Source: Scedosporium boydii (Eukaryota > Ascomycota > Sordariomycetes > Microascales > Microascaceae). From it: a stretch of DNA of 64,000 bases. Position numbers and translations under genes: made by a program. Numbering within the stretch: position 1 is the first letter of the stretch; each line of letters starts with the position of its first letter. The DNA is taken from positions 62,001-126,000 of the forward strand of contig NJFT01000045.1 in NCBI GenBank assembly GCA_002221725.1, given 5' to 3'. Below are positions 23,640-36,841 of the stretch, piece by piece. The notes beneath the pieces were generated by a model. The model had not been told where the DNA came from, searched no databases, and saw only the letters and a program-made list of their open reading frames with translations.

Positions 23640-26600
23640 GATGATAAAAAAAAAAAAAAAAGAACGCAATGCGTCACTAATATCAATGAGGACTATCCGA
23701 TCGGTTAGATTTCTTATGTTTGAGTAGAAAGAAAGAGCGTGAGGCTCGGGAAGGTGATAGATGGGTAAAACGATGTGGCAAAGGGCAAAGGAGAAGAGTG
23801 TGAGATGGTAAAAGTAAGATGACGTTTGCCAGGGAGGATGAGGCGGTGTTTTCTTTCTTTATGACGATGCCGATGAGGAAGAGAGAAGAATAGGAAAGGG
23901 GGCGACAGGGTACCGGAGCAAGGAAATAAAGGCAGCAACAGCTGGAGGAAGAGGTGAGGGAGATGATGTGTATGTGTGGGTAGATGTGGATGTTGTGCTC
24001 TGTGTGTGTAGATGGAGAATGTCACGGAAGGCAGTAAAAATGGGAAATTCGCCCAGGCGTGGTGCAACACGTGGAAGGGGGCAGCGGAGAACACGGCACC
24101 CGCCAGAACAACGACAACAAGGCGGAAAAACGAGAAAAATGAAGCATTCGATTCCTTGAATCGAGGAGGTAGCGCCTTCGCATGAGAAAAATAGGCGCAA
24201 GGACGGGAACAGATGTAGATGTAGGGAATCGTTGCCGGCTGTGGTGGTCCAGGCAGGCCCAAGCCGCAGAACCGGAGAACCAGGAAAAGGAGAAAAAATA
24301 GACAACTTACTCAAATAGATGCTCTCTTAAAAATAGAAGGCGATGTTCCTTGGCATCCAGAGAATCCGGATTCGGACAGTAGAAGATGTTTGAGGGTGTC
24401 TAGAAGAGGGATATGTCGATGAGCGGATGTGTAAAAGAGGATGAAAAGAGGGCGAGATTTGACACGGAGTGGATGTTTGGTGTGGATGTATCACTGGACC
24501 CAGCAGAGCCAGTAATAGTGGCAATAAAGAGATGCAGGAAAAAGGATGGCGGATGGGTGGATTCGGAAGAAGGAGATGACAATGAATAGAGTGAGGGAAC
24601 GAGAAGTGATAGAAGATGGAATCGGCGTGTATGTGGTGTAGGAAGCATGAAGCGTTGAGGTGTTGCAGTGTATGAGAGTGCAGCAGGTTTGCCGGAATGG
24701 CGACGGTAATGAGCGAGAAAATTAGACTGACCTTTTCTCTCGCGTGGCTGTTGTGGGCTCTCTCTTCCGAAATAAGAAGAGGGAAGGCCAGACGAGCGTG
24801 GCAATGCGCGTCTATTGAGAGAAGCGCGATGAGTAAAAAATCGAAAAGATGAACAATTAAAGCTCGCGTGAATTGACGAGCGCAGTCTTTTTTTTTGCGG
24901 AGCGGGTTGGCGGGAAGGAGCGAGCGGTGATATCAAGGAAGGGCTGCAAGCGGCATCTCATCTCGTGCAAGTGCGAGCGAGAGTGCAAGTGAAAGTGGGC
25001 AAAAAGTCTTAGTCGCTGCGATCCGGTCAGGCTGGCCAGACCCAGAGCCTCATCCTGGTTGGCACTGGCACTGGCGCTGGCACTGGCACTGCTAGCTTCA
25101 GTGGGTTCGCAAGTACACTAACAGCGCATTTTAAACTCCTTCGAAGTACCCGCTCTATGGGCTGCACACTTTAAAGGTACAAGCTGATTTGGGCTCCACG
25201 TCTCCCTTTTTTTTTCTGGCCACTTTAAAACTGGAATTTTCTCATTGGCTGCCCACTCTCATCCGATACCCTTTCACAGTGCGCCCACGCCCCCGTGATG
25301 TAACCCCTTTGCTGCTTGTTGATTTCGAAGACGAACCCGGCCGAGGATATTCGGCAGCACTGCATCGACCCTACACCCTCGATGGATCATGTAGGCCACG
25401 AGAATCATCTAGCTCTTCTATTCAATCGCGCGGCAGCCGATAAAGTAGAGTGCTTACGAGAGTGTCCATCCGGGTATCCCAACATGTCGCTCCCCATCAT
25501 CTGCTGCAAACCTTGGCCATTAACACGCAAGGTCTTCAATGTACAGTCCCTCATACTGTACGACTTCCAAAACCGGCAGTCTCTCTCTACGTACCTTCGT
25601 ACCCGCTTGAGGCTTGAGGCTTGACGCTTGACACGTAGGACTATCTCCGTACTGTACCGAGTCTACTCTGCAAACGGGCTACAGGCAGGCGGTATGACAG
25701 CAGGACTGTGGTAAGATCTCGACTGAACTGATGAACACATATTACGGCTCGATGCATCAACAGGGATATAGCAGCAAGTTGACAATGACAATGGGCATTG
25801 AAGCAAATCTTGCCCACAGCAGAAGTGCCTTGTGTCTCCCAGGGTTGGAATGCGGAATGGGGAATGGATCTTATTCGTGGCACCATTCAGCCATTTTGTG
25901 GATTGGACTGGAGATCCAAATACACCTGACGAGACACACGATACGCAGTACAGGTCTATGACAGATCAATGTGGCATCTGCGTCTGCAGACTCCATAGCG
26001 GCCCAGCTAGCAAAAAGCCTTGCATTTAACACACAATCTTCTGGAGCCAGAGAGCCCAATCGCTTTTGTAGTGAAATCTGCTTGGATCTTCCTTCAATCC
26101 TGCTGTGGACTTGAAAATGGTTCAGTTCTTGTATAGATTTCGGTCCCCCACAGTGTCCGCTGCCTTTCCCAATCTACTGTATTCGGTGTTAACCTCGTTG
26201 AGCTCTAACACCCTCGACCTTGTCCGAGAAGAGCCAAACGGGCCAATCCCTGGCATCTATTACTCGGGAACCCAAAAATAAGATGACAAGGAAATCATCA
26301 CCAACCGAAGGTACTTATAACCTCTTCATCAAGAGGAAATGGACACGAATGGTCGAGGTTTTCAGCAGAGCCTCTCCAATACATTCCCCAGGTTTCAAAC
26401 ACCACAACACACTGACTTGTTAGAAGCACCAAATGTTTCAATGCAGGAAACCCGATGGCGGTTTAGGCGGATCACTTCATGTTCACTTTAATTCGACATG
26501 ACCCTGCATCAAATCAAATATTAAACCGGGACCCGAGAATGTACCTCTGCAGCGTCCACTCCACTTATGCGGTACATTCCACTAACTCAGCAACTAACAA

Positions 26601-26864
26601 TTGAAGGCAACCGTCATGGTACTTCAGACACATACAAGGCCCCTCATCATTATCCCGTGACTTGATCCTCATCATACATTGTACATGCAGGCTCCAGTTC
26701 CAACAACACCGACCTGATCCTAGCAATCTTCGAACATTAACGTCAGACCTTTTGTTACCCAGACAAAGGCTTAAAGCCACCTCCTCCATTCAACTTTCAA
26801 TTACCGTTTCCATTCTCCCTTCAAACGAGCTACCCTTCACAACCAAGAGCCCAATTCAACAACC
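23640..26864. other. Long divergent intergenic region
   Basis: 3.2 kb between divergently transcribed genes. The part to about 25000 is purine/pyrimidine-skewed and probably 5' UTR and promoter of the minus-strand gene. A CTGGCA hexamer repeat lies at 25058-25091. No supportable gene. Confidence 0.5.
25058..25091. repeat. CTGGCA hexanucleotide repeat
   Basis: About five and a half tandem units, one with a change to CTGGCG, in non-coding DNA. Confidence 0.7.
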
Positions 26865-28540
26865 ATGGCCGCCGCCAAACGCACCAAAGCTGCCCCCACC
26901 GACGACGAGCTCGGCGAGCTCTTCGAAGGCATCGGCCCCGACACTGCCAGCAAGAAATCCTCCAAGCCCAAGCCCACCTCCGCCGCCGCCAAAGCCATCG
27001 CCGACCAGGACATCCTCGCCGAGCTCGAGAACGAGCTGAGCGCCCAGACCCCCCCTTCCCGACCCCATACCCCGAGGATCAGGGACCACCCCGGCGCCAA
27101 GGGGACGCCGGGACGGAAATCCGTCGAGGATAGGTCTGTCCCTCGCAAGTCGACGGAGAGCGCGAGTTCGCTTCGCGCGAGCTTTACGCCGAGTGCTACG
27201 AGCTCGGATTTATACGAGTCGGAGAAGAAGGCACCTGCTGGGCACCAACAGCAGCAGCAGCAGCAGCAAGCTCAGCAAGGGGGTGGTTGGTGGGGGAACA
27301 TCTTTAGCACGGCTACGGCCGCTATGAAGACTGCAGAGGCTGCTGTGAAGGACCTGCAGCAGAGCGAGGAGGCGAAGAAGTGGACAGAACAGGTCAAGGG
27401 AAATGTTGGTGTGCTCAGAGGCTTTGGTACGCCCGCCCCCCTGCCCCTCTAACACCTCGCCCAACTTGCACCGTCACTACTTGAAAGCTGTTGATTTTAC
27501 GGAAAAGAAAAAAAGCCAACTAACACGAATAACCTTCTGTTCTAACAGGCGATGAACTCCGACATCGAGCCATGCCCACCTTCGCCAACATCCTCCACAC
27601 CCTCGCCCCGCCCATCAGCTCCCACGAACGTCTCCACATCCACATCACCCACGACCTCGTCGGCTACCCCTCCCTCGACCCCATGATCCACGACGTCTTC
27701 GGCCGCGTCATGTCCCAGGTCGAAGGCGGCGACCTCCTCGTCATCCAGCGCGGCCAGGAAATGACCGGCAAGCGCTCCTCCGGCCAAGACTCCACGGGCT
27801 GGCGCGACGGGCCCTGGTGGCGAGCCGTCGACCCCCCTCGCGACATGGGCATCGTCAAGGGGCTCAGCGAGGCCACGAAGCTGTGCCGCGCCAACGCCGA
27901 GGGCTACGCGAACGAGTACTTTGCCTCGCGCGGCGGGATCGAGGAGGCCCGCGTGCGCGCTACGGAGCCACTGAGTGCTACGAATCCCGTGCGCACGTCG
28001 GACCTGTTCCTCTCCGTGCAGGCTGTGGGGCTTGATGCCGATAACGCCCTGTTCGCGCGCACCGCCGCCGTCGAGAAGGAAAAGGAGGACTCGACCATCA
28101 AAGCCCAAGATCAACCCGACGAACTCGTCTGCTTCGCCGTCTTCATCCTCGACCCTGTCCACGAGATCGAGTACTCCACCCTCAGCCAGAGCATCCCCGC
28201 CCGCTGGATCAAGTGGCTCGATGCCCCCTCCCCCCTTACCCCCACCTCCGGCGACGACGCCACCACCGACTCCCAATCCGAGGCAGTCGCTGCTTCCTCT
28301 CTCCCCGCCACCACGCCCGAGGAGATTAGGGAAATCGTCGAGGCCGGCGGCGTTGACCCTCGCGAGTGGGTTGCCGAGTGGGTCGAGGAGTCCCTTTCCC
28401 TTGCCACGGGCATCGTTGCTCAGCGCTATGTCGCTAGGAGGATGGGCGTCGGTGAGGGCGGTATTGGGAGGGGGAAGAAGAGGATGGAGGAGTTGGTGCA
28501 GGACGGCGCTGGTGAGGCTGCTAGGGCTGGCTTGATTTAG
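26865..28540 (+). CDS. Maintenance of telomere capping protein 1 (MTC1, DUF5427 family)
   Basis: Two exons (26865-27426, 27549-28540) encode 517 residues, the usual size. The N-terminus (DDELGELFEGIG) and the block from FANILHTLAPPISSHE through HDLVGYPSLDPMI are characteristic of the family, as is the C-terminal WVAEWVEESLSLATGIVAQRYVARRMG segment. In yeast MTC1 was found as a genetic partner of the telomere-capping allele cdc13-1 and localises to vesicles/Golgi; its molecular role is unsettled. A CAG-encoded run of eight Gln lies near residue 126, followed by Ala and two more Gln. Long Pro/Ser/Lys-rich stretches separate the conserved parts. Codon use is strongly GC3-biased in exon 2. Confidence 0.8.
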
Positions 28541-29223
28541 AGATTTTGCGATGCCTTGTTCTTCCTACCCTTTTTTTTTCATCTTTTCCTTTTATAATTA
28601 TCTCCTGTAAATGGTGCTCATTGTTACACCCGAATTAGTTATGTATTCTCCTCCCCCTACACCTCGTTTTATTGATATCTCCCTTTTTAGCTTTCTCGTT
28701 TGGTCCGGGTCATATGGAGTTTGGAAGGGCTTCTACTTATCAAATTCATGAAAAAGAAACTACGAATCGGTACTTATTCTCTCTAAAGACCAAGCAAATG
28801 TCTATATCTAAAAATATCGCGGGATTACTTGCCAACTACCCCAATCCTAGTTTGCTCGAGAAAATAAACACTAACATCGAGTTCATTCGATTCTTGGCCA
28901 ATTATACTGACAACAGGATGATTTTTAACAAAAGAAATCCGCGCACGAGTAGCTTCCATGTCGATCTGCAATGTATAATTTATATAGACGCATGATACAA
29001 AATACAGCAGTCTCGATCATCACACAGTATCAAGTCCTCGAATATACGTCAAATCATCAAACGATCAACGTTACTCCATTCAAGCTTCCCTATGCGATAA
29101 GCCGTTTTACAAACAAGAAATGACTTTTTCCACCTTGAGTTATCTCTCCCCAGGGCAAAAAAAGAAGAGAGTGAGAGAGAGAGACAAGAAAAGTAACACG
29201 GAACTACAAATAGCATACATCAT
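28541..29223. other. Convergent spacer between MTC1 and STI1
   Basis: AT-rich 3' sequence of both genes. Nothing else is visible. Confidence 0.5.
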
Positions 29224-31229
29224 TTACCGTCCAACACGGATGACACCAGCCGCCACAAGCTTCTGGATCTTGGACCTGACGCCAGGGTTCTTCATGTGTT
29301 CGGCCAAAGCAGCGGGATCCGACTGCGCCTGTTGCAGGATGGACTGCATGACGGGATCTTGCATGATGCCCATGATCTAGAGTAACATGTAGTTAGTAAA
29401 ACTTGACTCCATGGTGGATATGAGAAGAAAATGGGGGGAAGGAAAAAAAAAGTGGCTCACCTCCGGATCGCGCATAAGACGCTCCCTCGTCTGCTCCTCC
29501 GTCTCGTTCTCACGCGCAGAGTACATAGCGCCATAAGCCTTCTGCAACTGCTGCTCAATCTCCCTAGCATTGGCACCATTGTGATTCTCCTGGTCCACCC
29601 TCGCTGCCTCCTCGCAGGCATCGACGGCCTTGGAGTACTCCCGCATACCGTGGTACACCTGCGCCTTTCGGATGTAGGCGCGGATGAACTTAGGGTCCTT
29701 CTTAATAGCGGCCTCGCAATCCTCGAGGGCGCTGGGGAGCTCGAAGAGCTTGAGGAAGGCCGCGGCACGGTTGCTGTAGCCCCTGGGGTCCTCGGGGGCG
29801 CGCTTGATCATCTCGCTGTAGGCGGCTACGGCGCCGGGCCAGTCGGTCTCCTTGAACTTCTTGTTGCCCTCCTCGCGGGCCTCCTCGGCCTTCTGGGGAT
29901 CGATGTACGCCACTCGATCGGCCTCGATCTTGTTACGCTCAGCGGACCTGAGCTTGTTGACGACGTCGGGCGTGCGATGCTCGGTGAGCGACTTTTGGAA
30001 ATTCTCAATGGCATGAGGCAGGTCACCGAGCTTCTCGTACGCAGTACCGATACGAGCGTAGCTCTTGGCAATCATCTTGAAGTCAGCAAAGATGCTTCGG
30101 CCCTCCTCAACAGCCTTGCTGCAGGTGTCGATACAGGCTTGGTAGTCGCCCTTCTCGAAGTACGCAGCACCCAAGTTGTTGAGGTAAGTGATATCCTTGT
30201 GGAGCTCCCACGCCTTGCTGTAATGCTTAATAGCGTCGTCAAATTGGCGCTTCTTGTAGCTCGCAGTCCCGAGAGCCTTCTCGTTGTCAGCGGCCTCCTT
30301 GGCCTTCTTCTTCTCCAAAGCATCCTCATCAAGCTCCTCGGGTTCCGGCTCGGGCTCGGGTTGGGGCGCAGGCTTCGCCGCGGGCTTAGGAGCGGGCGGG
30401 ACGTCCTCCATCGCGGTGTCGTTGTCCTTTTCCCGGGACTGTACATAGGCTTCAGGATCCTCGCCGGGGGGAACGACGTTCATGTCTACTCCCATCAGGA
30501 CACCAAGGACCTGAATCATTCGAGGATCGTTGAAAATGTCTTGCGCGTTTTTGGGGTTGTCGCGCAAAGCGTTGATCTTTTGCACAAACGAAGGATCGGC
30601 GAGGTACGCGCTCGTCCTAGGGTTGGCAGCAAGCTTCTGCAGCAAGTTGGGGTCCTTGAACATATTGCCAAGTTGAGCACCGGGATCGCCACCTGTTGGG
30701 ATCACGCTCAAGTCAGTACTTGTGAACATACCTCGAATGGAGGAATTGCAAAAAGAAAAAGAAAAAAATCATTTCTAATTCTCACCTTCAGACTCGATCG
30801 CCCTCTTCACCGACTCAAGGCCACTCTTGAGCTGGGCATTGTTAGGGTCGACCTTAAGACCAGCCTCGTACGCGTCCCCCGCACCGAGAAGATCTCCGCT
30901 GCCGTGCAGCGCGGCACCCTTCCTTCCCCAACCTTTAGCCCAGTCGGGCTTAAGCTCTGTGGTCTTCTCGGCATCGTAGAGGGCGTGCGTCCAATCCTTC
31001 TTGGAGGCGTAGGCCGCAGAGCGGTTACTGTAGAGGATGTGGTTTTCGGGCTGGAGGGCAATGGCCTGCGTGAACTTGTCGCTGGAACAGAATATGCCTA
31101 GGTTAGATCGATATCTTACAGATAGATACCCAGTTGCTCAAGGACCCAGACAACTCACATGGCCTCGTCAAAGTTCTTCGCGGCAATGGCCTGATTACCC
31201 TGAGCCTTGAGCTCGTCTGCGGTTGCCAT
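29224..31229 (-). CDS. Hsp70/Hsp90 organising co-chaperone Sti1 (Hop)
   Basis: Four exons (31229-31159, 31081-30786, 30692-29461, 29376-29224) encode 583 residues, the normal length. It bridges Hsp70 and Hsp90 in the cytosol and passes client proteins between them. The order is the family's: TPR1 (about 1-115, starting DELKAQGNQAIAAKNFDEAI), DP1/STI1 repeat (about 126-190, FKDPNLLQKL...FNDPRMIQVLG), an acidic Pro/Glu linker, TPR2A (from about 245, KALGTASYKKRQFDDAI), TPR2B (from about 380, EEGNKKFKETDW) and the C-terminal DP2 (RDPEIMGIMQDPVMQ). The two-carboxylate clamp pattern (KxxGN...N...K...R) is visible in TPR2B. The last two introns flank the DP2 and DP1 borders. Confidence 0.93.
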
Positions 31230-32004
31230 GACGATGGTGGCTTTCTGCGGGGTTGAGAGTTTGAAGATTTATGTATGTAAAGTTGAATGGGGAAAATAGA
31301 TGCTTATGATGTCCTAAGGACGAGAAAATTGAGGATTGCAGTTAGATGGGGGGAAAGATGGGAGAGAACTGCAAGGAAAGAAATAAGCAATCGAAGGCAA
31401 CCACGGTTCATGGTCCAACGACAGGAATGAGAAGGCTGAACGCAGCAAATCGTTCCTGCCCATCTTTCTAGCTCCTTCGATGGTTCCGCAACCCGATGCT
31501 GATTGGCCAGAGGCGGCAGAGCTTCGTCCCGCACCCCTCTGGTCCGTGCGAACCGGAAGGTGGGGTCCAAGTGGTGTGGAAAACCACCCGGCATGCAACT
31601 GCACACAACTGACGACCCCACTGAATGACCCCACGGAGCTGTCGGCCGAGCTAGAGTGACGTCGACCCCCGAAGTAATCGGGACTGCCTCCGACCGGAGT
31701 TAACAATTTCCCCCACCAGTGACGCCGAAGGCTTCCACGCAAAACGAAGATCACTTTATTTCACCATTTCCTGCAGCTATGTGTTCTTTCGACTCTCGTA
31801 AACTCGTAATTTCATTTTCATCTATCTATCTTGATCTCATTATTCGTTCACCCGCCATCGAAGCAAAACACAAAGCAAGCAGAAACAGAAACAAAACATT
31901 CAAGCAAAATCCTCTCTCTTCCCGTCCGAGTTCCACCTCAGAGCGATGCCTTTCATCTACCGACATTGATGGCCCCCCAGAAGATTCTTACCCAGACAGA
32001 TCTC
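31230..32004. other. STI1 promoter and 3' region of the GPI-protein gene
   Basis: About 775 bp. It contains TTC/GAA half-sites (around 31487-31500) that might be a weak heat-shock element and a CCCCT (31535); neither is convincing alone. Confidence 0.4.
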
Positions 32005-33561
32005 TCACATGACGTAGGGAAGAGCGCCAACCGCGAGGGCGACAAAGGCAGTTCCCCAACTGACGTAGGCCGAGGTGGCGGAGCTAACAATGACAGGTCC
32101 CGACGAAGCTGATGGACCCGCACTAGGAGCGCTTCCAGAGCCCGCACTGGGAGCTCGAGTGGCCGAGGTTGGGGGACCACCAGCTCCGGAACCAGATCCA
32201 GGGCCGGAGCCACCAGAAGGACCAGGAGCGCCAGACGTAGGAGCCGCTCCAGGTCCTCGGGCGGTTTGAGTAGAGTTCCCACCAGGCCCGCCTGCACCAG
32301 AACCACCAGAAGGTCCAGCGCCGCCAGGAGCCCCAGATCCTCCAGAACCACCAGAACCGCCAGGGCCACCTGCGCCGCCGGAACCACCGGAGCCTCCGGA
32401 GCCTCCAGGACCTCCTCCGCCACCACCCGGAGCTGAGCCAGAGCCAGGAGCACCTCCAGAACCGCCCGGTCCACCAGCACCAGAGCCCCCGGAACCACCA
32501 GAACCACCAGGAGCGCCACCGCTGCCGCCACCAGAGCCAGAGTTACCTCCAGGAGCCGCGCCGCCAGCACCGCCAGTAGACGCCGCACCGCGAGAGCTAG
32601 AAGTCAAAGTCACTCCCCTGTCGCCGCCAGAACCACCGGAGCTCGCACCCCCACCAGATCCTGCACCAGAGCCAGCACCAGAGCCGCCGGTGGGAGCAGC
32701 TGCACGAGTAGAGCTGGGAGGCGGACCACCCCCGGCACCACCTCCAGCACCGGCACCTGCACCGCCGCTAGAAGAAGGGGGACGAGCGGAGCTAGAACCA
32801 CCACCGCCTCCAGCGCCACCGCCTGCGCCACCAGTCGGAGCAGCACCCCGGGAAGTAGAAGCGCCACCTCCGCCTCCGCCTCCCCCCGTAACGGTAACAG
32901 TAATGGTTCTAGCAGAACAGGCAGGGGCCCTCGTACATCCCGTAGCTGAGCAAGCATCGCCGGGACTATCATCACATGTTAACCTTTCCGGCTCTTGCTT
33001 TCTTAAATTCCCAGGTAAAAGGAAAAGGGAACTTGATGAAACTTACTTGCAATAATGGTTCGAGCAGCAGACAAATCCCTCGGGAATACACCCGACTCCG
33101 CACCTCACGGTACCAGGCGCACAAATCCCGGGGCCGGGGCACGCCGAGCCTAATGGGCAACACGTGTTCTGGCCGGTGCAGTATTCGTCGGCACCGCAGA
33201 AGGCGTTGTTTCCGTGGTAGCAGCATGTCGAACCCGCAGGGATGCAGGTAGAGTCGCAGGCTATCTCGTTTGAGGCGCACCTAGGAGCTCCACCACTGCT
33301 GCCTCCGCCACTGCTTGGAGGGCCGCTACCGGCTCCGGAGCCACCGGAACCACTGCCGGAACCACCAGGTCCGCTAGGTCCGCCAGAGCCGCCGGAGCCT
33401 CCAGAACCACCGGGGGCCTGACGGACTTGGAGCACATCGGCGTAGGTGAGTGCCGAGATGGATACTTCATCGTCGTAGAGGCCCTTTGCTAGGCTGGCCA
33501 GGCGTTGGGCCTGAGAGAAGCCTGTAAGAAGGAGAAGGAGATGGTGACGTTTTGGGGACAT
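32005..33561 (-). CDS. Gly/Ser-rich, cysteine-containing GPI-anchored cell-surface protein
   Basis: Two exons (33561-33047, 32965-32005) encode 491 residues. A signal peptide occupies about 1-19 (MSPKRHHLLLLLTGFSQA). A Gly/Ser/Pro linker then leads to a cysteine domain at about 97-180 with 15 or so Cys in a repeated CxxxACDSTC / STCCYHGN / NTCCPLGSAC / VRCGVGC / VCCSNHYC pattern, followed by a shorter CxxxxCxxxxC patch in exon 2. The remaining roughly 270 residues are almost pure Gly/Ser/Ala/Pro repeats, ending in a hydrophobic tail (WGTAFVALAVGALPYVM) that fits GPI attachment. The Cys pattern recalls fungal wall proteins and chitin- or carbohydrate-binding modules, but no exact family is certain. 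It is likely displayed on the wall or plasma membrane. Confidence 0.8.
32060..32920 (-). repeat. Coding GGT/GGC-TCT glycine-serine repeat tract
   Basis: Degenerate triplet-based repeats of Gly-Gly-Ser type units inside the GPI-protein gene. Such tracts expand and contract by slippage and recombination. A second, shorter tract lies in exon 1 (about 33300-33420). Confidence 0.75.
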
Positions 33562-35562
33562 ATTCAGAAAGAAGTGTGTGTGAGGAATAGGATTTTGATG
33601 ATGCGAGAACACAATGCCAACTATTTCTTCCTCGGGGGAAATATTTGAAGGTGGGGAAGAATCTTGCTTGTTTGCTTAGTGTTGATGAGCGAAGAACGAA
33701 GAGACCGATTTTCACGACAGGATCGGACTGCTATTTATCTTCGAGTTGAGAGCAACAGATGTGTTCACGAGACCTATATGCCGGAGTTTGTAACTGTCTC
33801 TCTGCCTCCCAGGACCAGCCACAAGCTAAGTCCATCAGATAGCGAAGTCTAGTCCATGTGGCGAGCGAGGAAACTGGCCCCTCTACCGCGGCCCATCTTT
33901 CTCTCCAGCCTCGCGGATGTTTCCCGAGCAGCGGGGAAAGCCAAGATTACTGAGCATGATAATGGCCAGGAGGGAGGCCATGTATCGCGGGAGGAATGAT
34001 CTTATCGTGGATATCCCCGTCGTAATCAGCATAGTCTAGGTGGTTAAGAGGCGAAGAGAGGCCCACAAGAAGATATGAAACAGGGATAAGAGCTCGAGGC
34101 CTCTTCCTCTCCGCAGTGGTGATTCCAGCCATCTCCTTAACAAAGCCTAGTGTAAATGAAAAAAAAAGAAATAAGAGGAAGAATGTATAGTGGAGAAACA
34201 ATCATCGAGTCGTAAGAAGCGGTTAACAGGAGCTTTGTCGCCAAAGGGGTTGTCAAAGTCTCCTCAGCAACAAAGACGCCACCAGCTTTCGACCCTGCCA
34301 TTAGCACTATCAGCTGAAAGACCCGACAGGAGTTATAGAATATTCTGTCGTTCATTCGAAGAAGGTGGTTGAGCCCCACTAAACCCGTGTGGTTGGTTCC
34401 CTTCACCCACCCTTTCTCGGCAGATAAGAAGCGCAGATGCGGCATCGCGGGATAAATTCAACAGCCGGCAGGGCAACATCCCGCCCGCCACCACCATCAT
34501 TCTATGTCAAATCAAATACCAATAACTTTACCCTATAGCGTGGTAAAGCTAATTCCTCGAGTTATTGTCCTGTTGAATAATCCTACTAAGATATAGACCT
34601 GCCCCGGCCTCCCAACATTGTTAGTGGGGACCGGGGGTTGCCTACCCACCCCCTCGTCTCCATCAATCCCCTCTTACATCAAGCCCTAGATAGATCCCAC
34701 GGGATACCCCCATTCATAATCGGATGACTCTGTGAGGTGGTGGCCCGGCTCAGAGAAGGGTGGAGGGATTGGGCGGCCTGAAGGCCGAGGCCTATTGCGG
34801 CTAACTCCTACAGCGCCCGCCACCCACAGACGGACTGTGAAGATATTGGGTTGAGACGCGCGTCGTAATGGTATATGTGATATTTCTATCTTTGTAGGTT
34901 CTATCAGTTTATAGCGGTTCATCGCCGAGGTGACAGGATAAAAGTAGGCCTTGAGAGAAAGGTCCTGCGCCTTTCCATTATCTGGAGCTATACAGATAAA
35001 AGTATGGAATGTGGTCACCGTCAGTCCATCTTTCGGTGGCGCTTCGGGGTCACTCTGCAAGAGGTGCTTCTGCCAAAGTTATGACTGGACAGCCATGACT
35101 GAACAAATCTGTCTATCCCATGGCCTTGCCTGATGTGCCTCCGGGAGGGCATTGTGGTCTTGACACTATTAAAACTTGGTGGGAACGCGAGGGTTTTCAA
35201 ATCTGTTATTTTCTATTTTTCTTCGCTTATTTCTTGTTTAGAAAAGATCAATAACGTGAATGTCTCCAGTCAGACCATCTTCGTTAGATGGCAGCGGTGG
35301 ACCGACAGTCCAAAGAAGGCTGGTAGAAATCGCTGTGTAATAGTACTCTGTGCGCCCTCATCTGGGCACACCAGTGCCGCCAAATGGATCCAAGACGTCT
35401 TCCCAGCCCTGCAGAAAATAAACCGTTCCGCGCTTTTTGAACATTTGAATACAGACGCTAGTCGTAATAGTCATGCAATATCACTTTCACTAATTCTTCT
35501 CCCCTCTCCTCCATCCCCGCCCCCTCTTCCTTTGCCACGCCCGTTAAGCAGTCCCCCACCCG
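33562..35562. other. Intergenic spacer
   Basis: 2 kb without a gene I can support. Open frames at 34686-35060 (minus) lack an ATG, and the one at 35133-35672 (plus) runs into the RPC34 coding region. Confidence 0.5.
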
Positions 35563-36841
35563 TCAGTCCTTTCCTAGCCAAGTCTGAAAGTACTCACAAT
35601 TACTTGGCGCGACAGGTCCACCTGGCTCACACAGGTCAAAGACGGGACAGTTGCCACAAGGGATTCGACTAAAACCGCTCCGGTACATATCTGGACCAGC
35701 CTCGATATCCTCGCCCGCGGTGCCCTGTTTTACGGCCCAGCCTTCGAGACTCTGCTGCGTGGGCCGGACGATACGGTAACCTTTCCTCCCCGTAACGAAG
35801 GCCTCTTCGACGAGGTCATCGGCAATGAGGACGTCGACTAGCTTTTGCACGTCCTCTTCGCTTAGGACGGTCTTGGTAATGTTCGTTTTGGAGAGGATCT
35901 TGGCGATATCGCTGACGGTGGGGTAGTCGAGATAGCCCGCAGGCATTGGGAGAAGGATTTCTTTTTCCCTCGCCGCGTTGGCGGCAGGAGCGGGAGGTTT
36001 CGTGTTAGTAGTGGATGGGTCATCGGTGCTCATTTGGTCTGCTGTGCGCTTCTTCACCTTCTCGGCGCTTCCTCGGATTGTTCCTTTCCTGGGCTGCTGA
36101 CGATGCACACCGGATCCTTTACGATAGGTGCTCTGTCGCTTAATGAAATCGTAAATCACAGCCTGCAGGGCGTCGATGAAGGCCTCGTCGAGATTCTGAT
36201 CTGTGAACCATGGGCCTCCGGTGGCCTTCTCCGAGGGGCGAAGAGAGGCCTTGATGTACATCTTCTTATTAGGATGCTCGACGCTTTTGAAGGGAGTGAC
36301 GAGCTTCTTCTGGATGAGATGCTTAATGGCCGCCTTAAAGACATTTTCGTGCATCTGCAATCTCCTTATGATTGTCTGCGACCAGATGCCATCACTGCCT
36401 GCATCGTCAATCACGGAGTAGACCATTGCCTGCTCCTGGTCACCACACTTTTTGTATCTGTGAGAACATGTCAGTGCACCGGCCTGGCGGGGAAGAAACA
36501 GGACGGGTGTCATCCACGGTCACGTAGGCACGGCATGCACTCAAGGATGAGGTTGAGAATCCGTTTGAGCAAAGGGGTACATACTTCTCAGCTTCAGACT
36601 GCTCTCGCCATTTGAAGGCCAGACCGTTCGGCCCTTGGCACGAGATTAATAACCGCTCATCGTTAAGTCGCTGCAGTACCGACTTGAGAATCATAAGGTC
36701 GTTGGCGGGGATGGCCCCAAGGTCGAGAAGCTCTTGCTGAGAAAAGAGCCTCTGGTCTGTGCCGCTGGCGCGGCAGGCGTCGTAGAGCGCATCTTTGTAG
36801 AGTTCGACTTTCGAGTCTTCATCGACAGGCGCGGATGCCAT
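35563..36841 (-). CDS. RNA polymerase III subunit RPC34 (RPC6, C34)
   Basis: Two exons (36841-36585, 36457-35563) encode 383 residues. C34 is part of the C82-C34-C31 subcomplex that binds TFIIIB and opens Pol III promoters for tRNA and 5S genes in the nucleus. Winged-helix 1 is at about 15-80 (FSQQELLDLGAI), winged-helix 2 at about 90-155 (QAMVYSVIDDAGSDGIWSQ, then HLIQKKLVTPFKSVE), and a third winged helix near 240-295. The C-terminus keeps the Cys set CxxCxxxxxC...C (PCGNCPVFDLCEPGG...NCEYF), which binds a 4Fe-4S cluster in relatives. The start is the ATG of MASAPVDED; the longer frame upstream begins only with TTG. Confidence 0.92.

Noticed and set aside
31487..31500. Heat-shock element upstream of STI1
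   Set aside because: Only two TTC half-sites in a gapped arrangement, too weak to call.
34686..35060. 124-residue minus-strand frame
   Set aside because: It begins with TTG, has no ATG near the start, no similarity I recognise, and no splice partners.
35133..35672. 179-residue plus-strand frame with ATG
   Set aside because: It overlaps the RPC34 C-terminal exon antisense and has a Pro/Ser/Leu low-complexity run typical of chance frames over C-rich DNA.
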